A DNA stretch of 64,000 nucleotides. Source: Coffea arabica. Taxonomy: Eukaryota; Streptophyta; Magnoliopsida; Gentianales; Rubiaceae. The stretch lies in the NCBI RefSeq assembly GCF_036785885.1, contig NC_092320.1:20895557-20959556 (forward strand), read 5' to 3'. This document shows positions 23,974 to 33,800 of this stretch, piece after piece; position 1 is the stretch's first letter, and the number at the start of each line of letters is the position of its first letter. The notes under the pieces were generated by a model. It saw only the letters and a program-made list of their open reading frames with translations. It was not told where the DNA came from and made no database searches. The position numbers and the translations under genes were made by a program.

Positions 23974-24170
23974 AGAGACTATAGCGCCCTTCATATTTGG
24001 TGGCGCGTCTCATGAGATAAAGCTTCCGGTTATAGTTAACTGCTGGATTTGACAGAAAAGCCACTAATATGCTATTTTGTTAGATCGAGGGCCAAAAACA
24101 TATCTTTAATTGTTGGAGGGCCAAAACTTTACCTGGATAAGAGTTGGAGGGTCATTGGGACTCTTTTCCC
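23974..24170 (-). repeat. MULE-2 terminal inverted repeat, right
   Basis: Inverted partner of 18517-18714. It ends at 24170, directly followed by the target duplication copy TTTCTCTTAC (24171-24180). Confidence 0.9.
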
Positions 24171-24300
24171 TTTCTCTTACAGCCAATTTCATTGACAATG
24201 AATAGAGTTTACAAAAAGAATTTTGAATTTTTCTTATATCCCTCCATCACGCTCTCTCTGGTAGTGTTTTGGCTGAGAAGATATTTAAATTGTTGTCTGG

Positions 24301-25294
24301 TCTAACTAGTAAATATTATCTACTATTATACTGTATTTGGTCCTAATCTACTCATAAATAGTCTTATAATTTATTGTACTATAAACTTTATTTTTCAAAT
24401 TCCAACTTGTTGTTTTTAATTTGATGATGGGAAGAAACTCAAAATTTTTGTTTTTTTTTTTTTACATTTTGGAATCAGTCCCTCAAAAAAAAAACCAATT
24501 AAAAATGTCCAATTTACGACATATGGTAATCGAATGTTGGTCTTATAGAATAAAATCGATAAAATCAATAAATTTTTTAAACCGAATTTCCAATGACCAG
24601 TCGATGAATACCCTAATTTATAAAATTTTACAACAACACTTCTTTCTTTTCTTTTTTTTTTTTTTGAAAAAAAAAATATAGAGTCACATGGCCTTCATCG
24701 TAACTGCTAGAGTCGTCTACAATGTTTCAATGTTCAGCCAGAATGTTCGGAGCCACTTCAATCATTTCACGTGCTGGGAAGCACGAGAATTTTGAAATCC
24801 CATCCCATAATCCTATCCTTCATATTCCTACATTTGATACTTAGCTGGCACCCGGCAGGTTGCAAGATCAGCGTCGAACACCCTTTATCTCCAAGCCAAA
24901 CCAAACCAGTCTCGCGCCCGCACCATACAGAATAATAATAATAATAATCATTCATTCAGATTTCAGAATACCACACACATTGCAATCTTTGTCCATTTTC
25001 CTTACTTTGTCAGCATCTCAATCTCTTTCAACCTTTACGTAGTTGTGGTTTTGTCGTCATAACAATAATGTTCCAATTTCAGCCATCCACATGTTCGTCG
25101 ATTTCCTCCATTAATTTGGTTAGACAAATACAAGTCAGAGAAAGCATCGTATACGGCGTCGGTTTCTTGTCATTCAATCATCTGATCTCTCGCGGATATT
25201 CTGGAGGTTTAAACAAAAGCAAGCATTTATAAGGAAAAGGGTCTGAGGATTTTGGTGTCGGGTTGAGGAATTAAGCGTATTTGGAGGAGTAGCT
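24301..25294. other. spacer and 5' flank of the AVT1-like gene
   Basis: AT-rich spacer with T runs (about 24452-24464 and 24649-24665), then a more balanced stretch from 24690. An AAT microsatellite sits at about 24930-24950. The transcription start is not determined; the last 250 bp before the ATG at 25295 are probably 5' untranslated region, with short pyrimidine-rich words and no upstream gene. Confidence 0.4.
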
Positions 25295-28200
25295 ATGACG
25301 AAAAAGGCGAAAGAGGAAGAGTTTTTGTTGGAAAGTGGGGAAGAGGATGGGGATGTAGAAGAAGGGATGGAGTCAGAAGAAGAAGAAGAAGAAGGAGACA
25401 AAAGTTTTGCTGATGTTGATAATGAAAGTGGAGGTCGTAGTTTTTCGCCTTCTTCTTCATTTATTTCTCAGCAATGGCCTCAGAGTTACAAGTAAGTTTG
25501 TAATTTATGCGAATACAGCTTCGTACAGAAGCTCTGTTTCTTTTGTGCAATAGCAATTCGAACCTGAGGATTCATGGTAGAATTGATCAATTTGAAGCCT
25601 GATTACCTGATTTAGATTTACAACTAGTGGGCATGAGTAAAGTTTTGCTTTGGTACCAGGGAAAGTGGAGGAGGGGGATTCGTTCCCTACCAATCTGGTA
25701 TTCCATGGGTGCTTGCATGAACTTTCTGCGTTTAGTCTATTGGGATTGAGTTATTTGCTGATTGGATGTTCTTATAACTTCAGTATTTGCCAAAATCAGT
25801 CCATGGTTGAGTTCTATGGGCGTTGTAGTTCCAAGAAGATGGCATTTTCCATGTTTTAATACTCAAATTTGTGAGGTTATACTCTATGAGGCGCTCTGTT
25901 TTGCTTTTGAATCTTGATATATGCTTTTTAACATTTTTTTTTATGACTCGAAAAGGATTTTAGTAACGATCACGTCAATTTGATATGTTCTGCAAAGATG
26001 TTGGATGTACGTTTAATTTTTCCGTATTATTCCAGAGAAACAACGGATTTCTACTCAATTGCAGCATCGCCAAATTTCGGAAATCTTCGGCGCATATCTG
26101 GTGCATTTTATCCTGACGGTAGCAGTCAGAATAGCTTGGACATTAGTAGGAAGACATCTTTGCTTTCCGAGTACAAGAACATAAATCAGAAAGGAGAAGT
26201 AGATAGGATATCTGCAAGGCAGTCCTCTTGGCTGGAAAAGAGTTCTGTTTACCGACAACTGACTGGAGAACTTCCTATTGGTCAGGGATGTAGCTTAACA
26301 CAAACTGTATTCAATGGTAGGCATATCCTTTACAAGAATAACTGGCGTTTGTTTAAAGTATGCATACGCCTGTGGTTCGTTTGATTACCTATCTATGGAA
26401 TTCTTAAAATTAGATTAAAATTCAGTAACAACTTTATTTATGAATGTGTTTTTCTTGTTTCTGCTACTCTTTGACATTCAGTCTCTCGTTTTTCTGGAAT
26501 TTACCTATATGTTTTGAAAAGAAATTTAAGTTTCTCTTACTGAGGCTATGGACAAACACCATAAACATGTAAAGGGGGTGGAACAAATTCATTGTGGCTT
26601 GTGTACTTACTCATTTACAAATGACATAGTGGTATAAGCATGGTTGTATGAGAGTGTTTGTTGGGATATGAGGCAACAAGGACTGAAAATATTCGTTGTT
26701 TTTCTTGCGGAATTTATCTTGTTAATAACAGCCATTTTTGTCTTGCAACGAAACAGGGATAAATGTTATGGCTGGAGTTGGACTTCTTTCTACACCTTAC
26801 ACTGTTAAAGAAGGTGGCTGGGCAAGTTTGTTTGTGCTTATTCTCTTTGCATGTGTCTGTTGCTATACTGCTGAACTTATGAGACACTGCTTTGAAAGCA
26901 AAGAAGGCATCTTAACCTTTCCAGACATGGGAGAGGCAGCATTTGGGAGATTTGGACGGATTTTAGTTTCTGTAAGTTTTTCTAAACTTGAACTCTAGCA
27001 GCTTTCATGCTTAATAATGACTGAGTGGTTTGATGTAGGAAACTTTAATTCTGTCGTCAACTATTCATTTGCAGTGGCATGGTTTTCTTTTTAATCTTCT
27101 TATGCTTGCCGACAAGATAGATGTCATATTTATGTAGCATCATCAGCAATTAACCAACCACACATAGAGTTCAGTAAAAATTATGAATGTGGGGTTAGTT
27201 CTGCAAGTCTAGTCCTGATAAACTTATATAGTAATTCCCACAAAGACACTGTTGTGGCACTTAAACCTTTCTTTCTACCAGGCTAATTCTGATGCTGCCA
27301 CCCTCCTGTTTCAATTAAATGGAAACAAGTAGGTGGAAAATGTAAGACAGTTAACGTGAATGCATAGTAGCTAAGCAATTAATTTGAAGTTTCACTTTGA
27401 GTTTTCACTGACTGACTGCTTTCTTGGGTTTTGGTGCAGATCATCTTGTATGCGGAATTATATGTACGCAAAGCACTTGCCTTACGTGTTGATATATCCC
27501 TTTGCAAGTTTATACTATCACGGGTTTCTAACACATATTCATTGGAGTGCAGACATCATGCGTGGAGTTTATAATTCTGGAAGGAGATAACCTGTCCAGA
27601 TTATTCCCTCGAGCATCCATGGATTTTTCTGGTTTTCAACTGGATTCCACGCATTTGTTTGGAATTTTAACGGTTCTTGTCATTCTACCCACTGTCTGGT
27701 TAAAAGATCTACGCTTGATCTCTTATCTTTCAGGTCTTTGCGTTGCTCTGCTATTGTTTCTTATTAAGGTTTTGTTGTTTGAAAAGTGGGCTTATAATTT
27801 CTGCTTAATGTGAATGTTGACTGTGGTTTTTGCAGCTGGAGGGGTCATTTCAACTGTAATCGTAGTTTTGTGCCTATTTATTCTTGGCACGGTAGATCAT
27901 GTTGGATTTCAACATAATGGTCCATTAGTGAACTGGAGCGGTATTCCTTTTGCTATTGGGGTCTATGGGTTCTGCTATTCAGGGCACTCTGTTTTCCCAA
28001 ACATCTACCAATCAATGGCTGATAAAACCAAATTTACTAAAGCAGTGGTCATATGGTAAAAAGCACTTATCTTGTGGAAGTTTCCACATAAGCACACTTA
28101 TCAGGTTAACTATATTTGACGTTCTTTGAATTGCAAATGTCAACTTGCTTGTGCAGTTTCGTGCTATGTGTTGCACTATATGGTGGTTCTGCAATCATGG

Positions 28201-30325
28201 GATTTCTTATGTTTGGTCAAAGCACAAAATCTCAGATTACTCTGAATTTGCCAAAACATGCAGTTGGTTCGAAAATTGCATTGTGGACGACAGTGAGTAA
28301 AATCTGAAATATCTGTCTACATCTCTTTGTACAATTATACATTTTGTTGGGTGCCCAACTTCAAAGCAATGTTAATCATCTGGTTCTTTTCACTTTGTAC
28401 AGGTTGTCACCCCACTCACTAAATATCCTTTGCTATAAGTTTTTGTTGTTGATAATATAAGCAATTTGTTTGTTGTGTTATCATATGTTCTCGAGAACTG
28501 CTCTGATAAATTCCTTAACGCTCTGCTTAAATATGCCCTGTTGATGAATCCCTTGGCAAGAAGTATAGAAGAGTTGCTTCCCGCTAGGTTCTCTGATAAT
28601 TTCTGGTGGTTCATTTCTGTAAGGACAGCAATTGTCCTATCTTCTCTCTGTGTTGCATTTCTTCTTCCTTTCTTTGGTAAGTAGTGCTTGTCTTATTTTT
28701 GCTCCTTTTGGGGCTTGACTTTCTTTAAACGTGAGAATGGGTTGGTGAGGCTATAATTCTGGTTTGAACATCGTTTAAGCAAGTTCATCACTCTTAATAT
28801 CTGCAAGGAATCCTAATGAACTCTATCATAAATTGGCCTACTACATCCTCGTCTAATTTTCTTAATGATGCAAAGTGAAGTTAGTTGATGTCAACCAGAA
28901 AATATTTTGTCAACAGAAATCTTTGTTTAGTGACATAACTAATAGGTCCCCAAGAAGAAATTACCAATTAGAGTTTCTAAATCTGTGACATGATTGTTTG
29001 CTATTAGAGAGAGTTATTCTGCTGTCGTGACACAACAACCAGATCAACTCAAGTGTGTATTTTATCTCTGTTGTAGGTCTGGTGATGGCTCTAATTGGTT
29101 CGCTCTTTAGCATTCTTATGGTAAGTCCAGTACACCTTTGTAAGCAGGAACTTAATGTTATTTGTAGAATGCCAAGTTTTCTTATGGGAGTGCTGGTCAT
29201 TCACTAGCTTTATGTATTCATTAGGCATGTAAAGCTTCGTGGGAAATTATGTCAGTATTGTAAAGCACCTCACCTATATGGCTGTTCCACTTGTAACTGT
29301 TACTCAATTTTTGTCTGTAATTAGAGACTCACTAATCACTATTGGTTTAATTCTAATTTTCACCTCTTCCCATAGGCTGGAAAAGTTGTTCTTGAAGTGC
29401 CATGTATGTTGGGATGTGGAATCATACAGAGAGCTGTTTGTATTGCTTTTTCGTGTTCTAAACCAAGCTAGGTATCTTTTCAGGGTAACTGGTTACTTGC
29501 ATAATTAAAGAGTTTAAAAAAAAAATAAGAGGAGAATGGCAGAAAAGGAGTTTACATTCCACTCCCACACTTCACACCTCAAAATGTTGATTCTTTTTCA
29601 ATTGCTTTGACTTCTCATGTTTCTCTTTTTTTTTTTTGGCAAAAAATATTATATGCTTCAATTGTTCTGTCATTTGCTGTTACTTGTCTATATAACACAT
29701 GCCACTTGATCCAGGCAATTGTAATGCCAGCACTATGCTTTGTGAAAATATTGGGGAAAAAGGCAAACAGAACTCAGGTATGAGCAAGTCCTTGCACTAT
29801 TTTGCTGTTGTAACATATATGAACTGCTTCTCTGTCTATCTGGTCCTTTTTCTCTGTACAAGGTGCAAGATGTAGAACAAAATGTTGGGAGGGTTATAGA
29901 CAAAACTTAGATTTTCGCCAAGATTCAGGAATCTGGATAAATTTTGTAGTCAAAACATATGTGATGAACATCTTTTTGGCAGGAAAAATTTCTTTAAGGA
30001 TAAGTTTCTGAACTGTAGTAGATATGCAATATAACCACAACCTGAAGTATAACCACATGCTAAGCTAGCGATAATGGAAAGCATAGTCATTTGGGAAACC
30101 GAACAAGTTTTTGTTAACTAGTCAAGATAGCAGAAGCATGCCCCAAGTGTTTCTTGTGTTTTATGTTACCTTTATCTTGTGTTGAATATAATTGCATCTT
30201 TTCACTTGATTACATGTGGCTTTTACTTCCAGGTTGTGCTCAGTATTGCTATTGTTGCACTGGGATTGGTGAGTGCGTGCGTGGGGACTTATAATTCAGT
30301 ATCAGATCTTGCCAAGAAATACTAA
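25295..30325 (+). CDS. AVT1: AVT1-like vacuolar amino acid transporter, 12 exons
   Basis: Coding exons: 25295-25491, 26036-26316, 26757-26971, 27440-27463, 27553-27733, 27836-28055, 28157-28292, 28403-28422, 28531-28676, 29077-29120, 29715-29777, 30233-30325. They total 1620 bp and join in frame to 539 residues plus a stop. Residues 1-65 are acidic ([11 protein letters not shown]), then [21 protein letters not shown], a signature of plant AVT1 proteins. The Aa_trans transporter domain runs from about residue 155 ([16 protein letters not shown]) to the end, with about ten or eleven membrane segments; [12 protein letters not shown] and [21 protein letters not shown] are further family blocks. 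AVT1 proteins are vacuolar-membrane amino acid/proton antiporters in yeast; the plant role here is by family. All introns are GT-AG except intron 8, which is U12-type. No lesion is seen. The neighbouring MADS gene is tail to tail. Confidence 0.93.
28423..28530 (+). other. U12-type AT-AA intron of the AVT1-like gene
   Basis: The exon junction that restores [14 protein letters not shown] needs an intron starting at ATATCCTTT (28423-28431), the exact U12 5' splice consensus. The branch-point consensus TTCCTTAAC is found exactly at 28511-28519. The intron then ends CTTAA at 28530, 12 nt after the branch adenosine, within the U12 optimum. No GT donor gives a frame-preserving join here. Terminal dinucleotides are AT and AA. 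Confidence 0.85.
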
Positions 30326-30689
30326 ATTTCTGTAACATGAGAACTCATATTGTTGCCTTGTATCTGTAACATGCACTTGAAGTCCCTGTGGCTATTTTTT
30401 TTTGTAGTGGATCTAATCTCATCAAGGTGTATTTGCACACAATCTTTGTCGTTTAATGTTATTACACCATCATTGTTTAATAATTATTCACAACCTGCCA
30501 TATGTTATTGACAACTCTCTGGATGAGTTGTCTTGAAAAAGATCTGCGCTCTTATCAATTTTTTTCCATGTGTTCTAACTTCTAATCATGGATATTTTAA
30601 ATAGAGCTATAAAACGAATGAATGAGTGCCTCTGGAGATCAGCCCAATACACACACACACACAACAAATCTACAGAAACCCAGAAGGTT
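30326..30689. other. convergent 3' intergenic region, AVT1-like / MADS-A
   Basis: 364 bp between two stop codons facing each other. It holds T- and A-rich words (for example AATAATTATTC near 30479) and a (CA)n run at about 30648-30663. The two genes probably share this stretch for their 3' ends. No further gene is seen. Confidence 0.5.
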
Positions 30690-31118
30690 TCACCGAATCA
30701 GCCCCTGAATCGTCTCTCTAGCCGCTATCAACTGCTCTTTCATGTGCAGTAATTCCTCGATTTCAGTACAACCATCCACGTCTATCCCATTCAACCATTC
30801 TCTCAAACCGTTGCTCGTACTTGCACAAAAAGCATTCGCATCCCTCCCACCTTTCTCGAAATCGAACCCATTAAATGTAGCACCGCCAGAAGCAGGGCCG
30901 GTACCCTTGTTCAGAGCATTATCGAACAACGATACATCTCCCATCGTGTAGGGATTCCCGGCCGGCGAGAAGACAATCACGGCAACGTTGGCCCCAATTT
31001 TGGCTTGCAATTCTCCAACTTTCTTGAAAAGACCCTTGCGTCTTTTCGAGAATGTTACCATTCGGGATGATTCTTTTTCAATTTTTTTTATTTCTATCTT
31101 CTTCTTCCCGGAGCCCAT
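30690..31118 (-). CDS. type I (M-alpha, AGL62-like) MADS-box protein, copy A
   Basis: Intronless ORF of 142 codons; ATG at 31118 in good context (A at -3, G at +4). The MADS domain occupies residues 1-60: MGSGKKKIEIKKIEKESSR, then MVTFSKRRKGLFKKVGEL and ANVAVIVFSPAGNPYTMG. The IEIKKIEKxSxRxVTFSKRR signature and the lack of introns and of a K domain place it in type I M-alpha, near AGL61/AGL62. Those factors act in female gametophyte and endosperm development in Arabidopsis; the role here is inferred only by family. The C-terminal 80 residues are short and end MKEQLIAARETIQGLIR, a helix. It differs from copy B at 8 residues. A TATA-like element lies about 125 bp upstream. Confidence 0.9.
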   Translation of the reverse strand: MGSGKKKIEIKKIEKESSRMVTFSKRRKGLFKKVGELQAKIGANVAVIVFSPAGNPYTMGDVSLFDNALNKGTGPASGGATFNGFDFEKGGRDANAFCASTSNGLREWLNGIDVDGCTEIEELLHMKEQLIAARETIQGLIR

Positions 31119-31241
31119 CCTTGTTTGCGCGATATCCTCTGTGGGGTTTTTTTTTTCCTTCTGCCTCCTTGACGTGATAATTCAGTCGCTCTGCAATTTC
31201 TTAGGGAGTAATCTGTTTAACGGCCAGTAGGGTACTGATAA

Positions 31242-31248
31242 TTATATA
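31242..31248 (-). promoter_or_regulatory. TATA-like box of MADS copy A
   Basis: On the - strand TATATAA within CCTTTATATAATTATC, about 125 bp upstream of the ATG. It is preserved in copy B at 52336-52342. Transcription start not observed. Confidence 0.5.
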
Positions 31249-31792
31249 AAGGAAACAGCTATCAGAAAAAGGAAAGTCCTGCGTGGAAGCAGAGGTGATT
31301 TCCTAATTCGTCTTGGCAGCCGCGGGAAATTCACAAATTAGACCGTTGATATATTAAGTCGGGTCTTGATTTTTATTTAATTTAAATTATTTATTTATTA
31401 AAAAAAAAAAGACAGAGACTGAGAGACGGGAAAGAAAGAACAAAAATGTCTGATATGGGTCACATAGCTGGGCGGAGAAAAACAGAGGCCCGGACTGAAA
31501 TAGGCTGTTAAAACGGAAAACCCTTGACACACTTCTTTTCCTTTAATTTTTTTTTTCCGTAACCTAATATTAAAATTCTTTACCTTCATATGAGTAAAAA
31601 ATTCTAATACTTCATTTCTTGTCAAGCGTCAAGGCTTGGGACTCACCCAATATCTAGTTTAGATAGGATGAAAAAGAAAGGATCTATAAATTAGGTTTTA
31701 TAAAAAAGAATATTAAAAATTTCCCTTTTTTCCCTGTGTGGGATTCTCATATAAGCCTTAGATAGAAACTATAAGCATAACCTTAATTCCTC

Positions 31793-31987
31793 TTTCTTTT
31801 TTTTTTTTTTACTTTTTTAAATTTGTTTCCCAATAGAAAAGGGTGGAACTTAAGAAACGGGAGAGTGGATAAAAGGATTTGAATCTAAAACCTCTAATTA
31901 AGCATAAAACTTAGTTCTTAGATAAGAATAATTTAGAAATTATACTTACAACTTCTCCCACCTTACCGCTCACTCTAACCCTCCCCC

Positions 31988-31990
<3 letters not shown>
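31793..31990 (-). mobile_element. SINE, long copy, within duplicated block A
   Basis: On the - strand: head GGGGGAGGGTTAGAGTGAGC, then GGTAAGGTGGGAGAAG, an internal GGTTTTAGATTCAAATCC resembling a Pol III B box, and an A tail of about 12 (the T run at 31800 on +). It shares its head with the short inserts at 14870 and 18098. The same insertion is in copy B, so it predates the duplication. Confidence 0.5.

Positions 31991-31993
<3 letters not shown>

Positions 31994-32030
<37 letters not shown>
31994..32030. repeat. (AT)n microsatellite
   Basis: About 37 bp of alternating AT, much shorter in duplicated copy B (53041-53060). Confidence 0.85.
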
Positions 32031-32804
32031 TAAATGATAGATTATATGTGACTTAGGTGTACTAACAAGTGCTCATGGGGTACTTGTTAGAAATATTAAA
32101 AAAGCCTTAATTTATAAATACTTTATATTTCTTATGTTTTATAGGGAATTCAATTAGTTGTTTAATACAAATAAAAATTAAAAAATGATAGAATTCATGA
32201 TCAAATTAATTATTAATAGTGTAAAATAATGATATACATATTGTATACCAAATTTGAGACCAATTATGCAAAAGAGAACAAACATATGAGATATTAGTGA
32301 CATGAATGAATTAAACAAAATAAAGAAGAAGAAAGATAACTTTAATTAGAATTCTTTTTATCCATTTAATACAATTTCATTCTAATTGGCACCTCATTTC
32401 ATCATAAGCCCTTAATGTTATTATTTAAAATTTAGAGAAATATAATAATTCAAAATCAAAATATTGAAGACCAAAAGTGCAAATTCAAAGTTAATGACTA
32501 ATGGTATTTAGATGTTGAGTGTTAGTTATTCTTGAATTTCCATTAGTTACCCTAAATGTGCCTAAAATCAGGAATTTTAGGGACCATATTTACTTTAGAT
32601 TAAATATTATGGGCCAATATAGTGCACAAGTCAAATATTACAGATCAAAACTATGATTTTCTCTTATATGTATTCCTTTTCTTCTATCACCGTCGCAAAG
32701 AAGCGTGGATTCTGTGCAAGTTGCCAAAAGTAAGTTCAAGTTAATAACAAACTTTTCAAATAAAAATCATGATATTGATGATTAAATTATAAAATGCCCA
32801 CCTT

Positions 32805-33660
32805 TGAGATATGTTTATTTCTAAACTTATGACTAAATGATAGGGAGAAATGCAATTTTGATCTCTAATGTTTTGCATATGTGCTAAATTGATTCTTAAT
32901 GGTTTAACCAACAGAAATATGGTTCCCAAATTTTGGTTCTAGGCATATTTAGGAAAAAAATAAAAAATTAAAATAGTTGAAGGTCAAATCCAATTAGCCT
33001 TTGTCAAAAGTTTTAACTTTATTTATTTGTCCCATTGGCATATCCCTAACTTTAAATATTTTGTCCCAAACTTAGCCTTTCCTCAATATTCCAATTAAAA
33101 AAAATATGGTTTAAAGTTTCTGTTTTTTATTCATATTTAAGACAAATAATAAAAAAAAGGCAATAGTTAATAGTCAAAATCAAATTGGCATTTAGTCAAA
33201 AGTTTTTACTTCGTACTTTTTGTCCCTAATATTTGATGTTTTGATCTATAGTCCTTTATGTTTTAAATAGTTATATTCAAGATTTTCAAATAAAATAAAA
33301 TGTGAATTGAATTAAATTTAATACAAATGTGTTGTCAAATACTTATAAAAATTCCTAAAAGCACTCCATTATCTCTCGTGTCCTCATTAAATATCCTGTA
33401 ACTGAAATTTGAAACCTATGACCTAGTTCTACAATTTTTTTATACAGCTCATATAGAATATCTGAACAATTCAACAGAGTACTAGAAGTGTTGAAATTAA
33501 TCTCGAAAACTAATTTGCTATTACTCCTACTAGACCACTTGGTCATTTTTTTTTTTGGAGTGATTAATTACTGAAGTTTAGGGAAATATTTCTCGAAAAA
33601 GTTTAGGAAAATATTAGGAGAAGAGAAGGGCCCTAGGAATCAAATAGCCACAAGTCAAGG
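32805..33660. other. gene-free AT-rich stretch with diverged tandem repeat
   Basis: No ORF of interest. Two segments at about 32955-33060 and 33150-33260 are similar (shared GTCAAAAGTTTT, TTTGTCCC and GGCAT words) and look like a decayed tandem duplication of about 195 bp. Confidence 0.4.
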
Positions 33661-33669
33661 CCGAGGAGG

Positions 33670-33800
33670 CCTTGATTTAGTGGTTCAAGTTGAGACATCT
33701 GGGAATTAGAAGTTTTGGATTCAAATCCTCTTTCCTCCTCTTTCGCTTTCTGAGTCCCATCCTCCTTTTTGCTAGAAAAAATTTAATAAACAAAAAGATC
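33670..33800 (+). mobile_element. tRNA-derived SINE candidate
   Basis: The start GGCCTTGATTTAGTGGTTCA resembles a Pol III A box and TTTTGGATTCAAATCC (33714-33729) a B box, about 35 bp apart, as in tRNA-derived SINEs. An A-rich tail (AAAAAATTTAATAAACAAAAA) follows the pyrimidine-rich body. No target duplication was identified and it does not fold as a real tRNA. Confidence 0.4.

Larger units (their letters stand above)
18517..24170 (-). mobile_element. complete Mutator-like element MULE-2 (5654 bp) with TIRs and target duplication
   Basis: Both ends begin GGGAAAAGAGTCCCAATGAC reading inward, and the flanking target duplication is TTTCTCTTAC at 18507-18516 and 24171-24180 (10 bp, or 9 plus one shared base). 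The TIRs are about 197 bp long (18517-18714 and 23974-24170) with a modest number of mismatches. Inside are a transposase gene on - (about 23407-20176) and a GRF zinc-finger gene on + (18817-19077), which face each other. The insertion split a hAT transposase ORF; removing the element and one duplication copy restores the reading across ISLT. Confidence 0.93.
17929..24300 (+). pseudogene. hAT-family transposase, dead, interrupted by a SINE and by MULE-2
   Basis: Three blocks are collinear with plant hAT transposases of the BED/zinc-finger type. 17960-18097 gives the end of a BED finger (TGTGNMKHHLIVCPKLL). 18207-18516 gives the helical region PFTFVEYEGIREIFEYLNP and CFTCDLWMSVATDGYISLT. After MULE-2, 24171-24300 continues SLTANFIDNE and, after frame breaks, HHALS and LAEKIFKLLSGLT. 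The order CDLW...GY.SLTAHFID...LAEKI is that of the hAT catalytic core. In-frame stops (24201-24320) and shifts show it was decayed. The dimerisation (hATC) part is not visible to the right. Confidence 0.75.
30667..32804. repeat. duplicated block, copy A (MADS gene and upstream DNA)
   Basis: Direct repeat of 51755-53824. Collinear similarity runs from ATCTACAGAAAC, about 20 bp beyond the MADS stop codon, through the gene, its promoter and about 1.7 kb of upstream AT-rich DNA to AAATTATAAAATGCCCACCTT. Similarity stops abruptly at both ends. Copy A keeps about 35 bp missing from copy B at about 31490-31525 and has a longer (AT)n run. Both copies hold the same SINE. Confidence 0.9.

Noticed and set aside
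25174..25401. Ser/Pro-rich ORF on - over AVT1 exon 1
   Set aside because: Antisense shadow of the acidic Glu-rich N-terminus.
33714..33730. tRNA gene suspected from the B-box-like sequence
   Set aside because: No cloverleaf with acceptor and anticodon stems can be formed; better read as a SINE.
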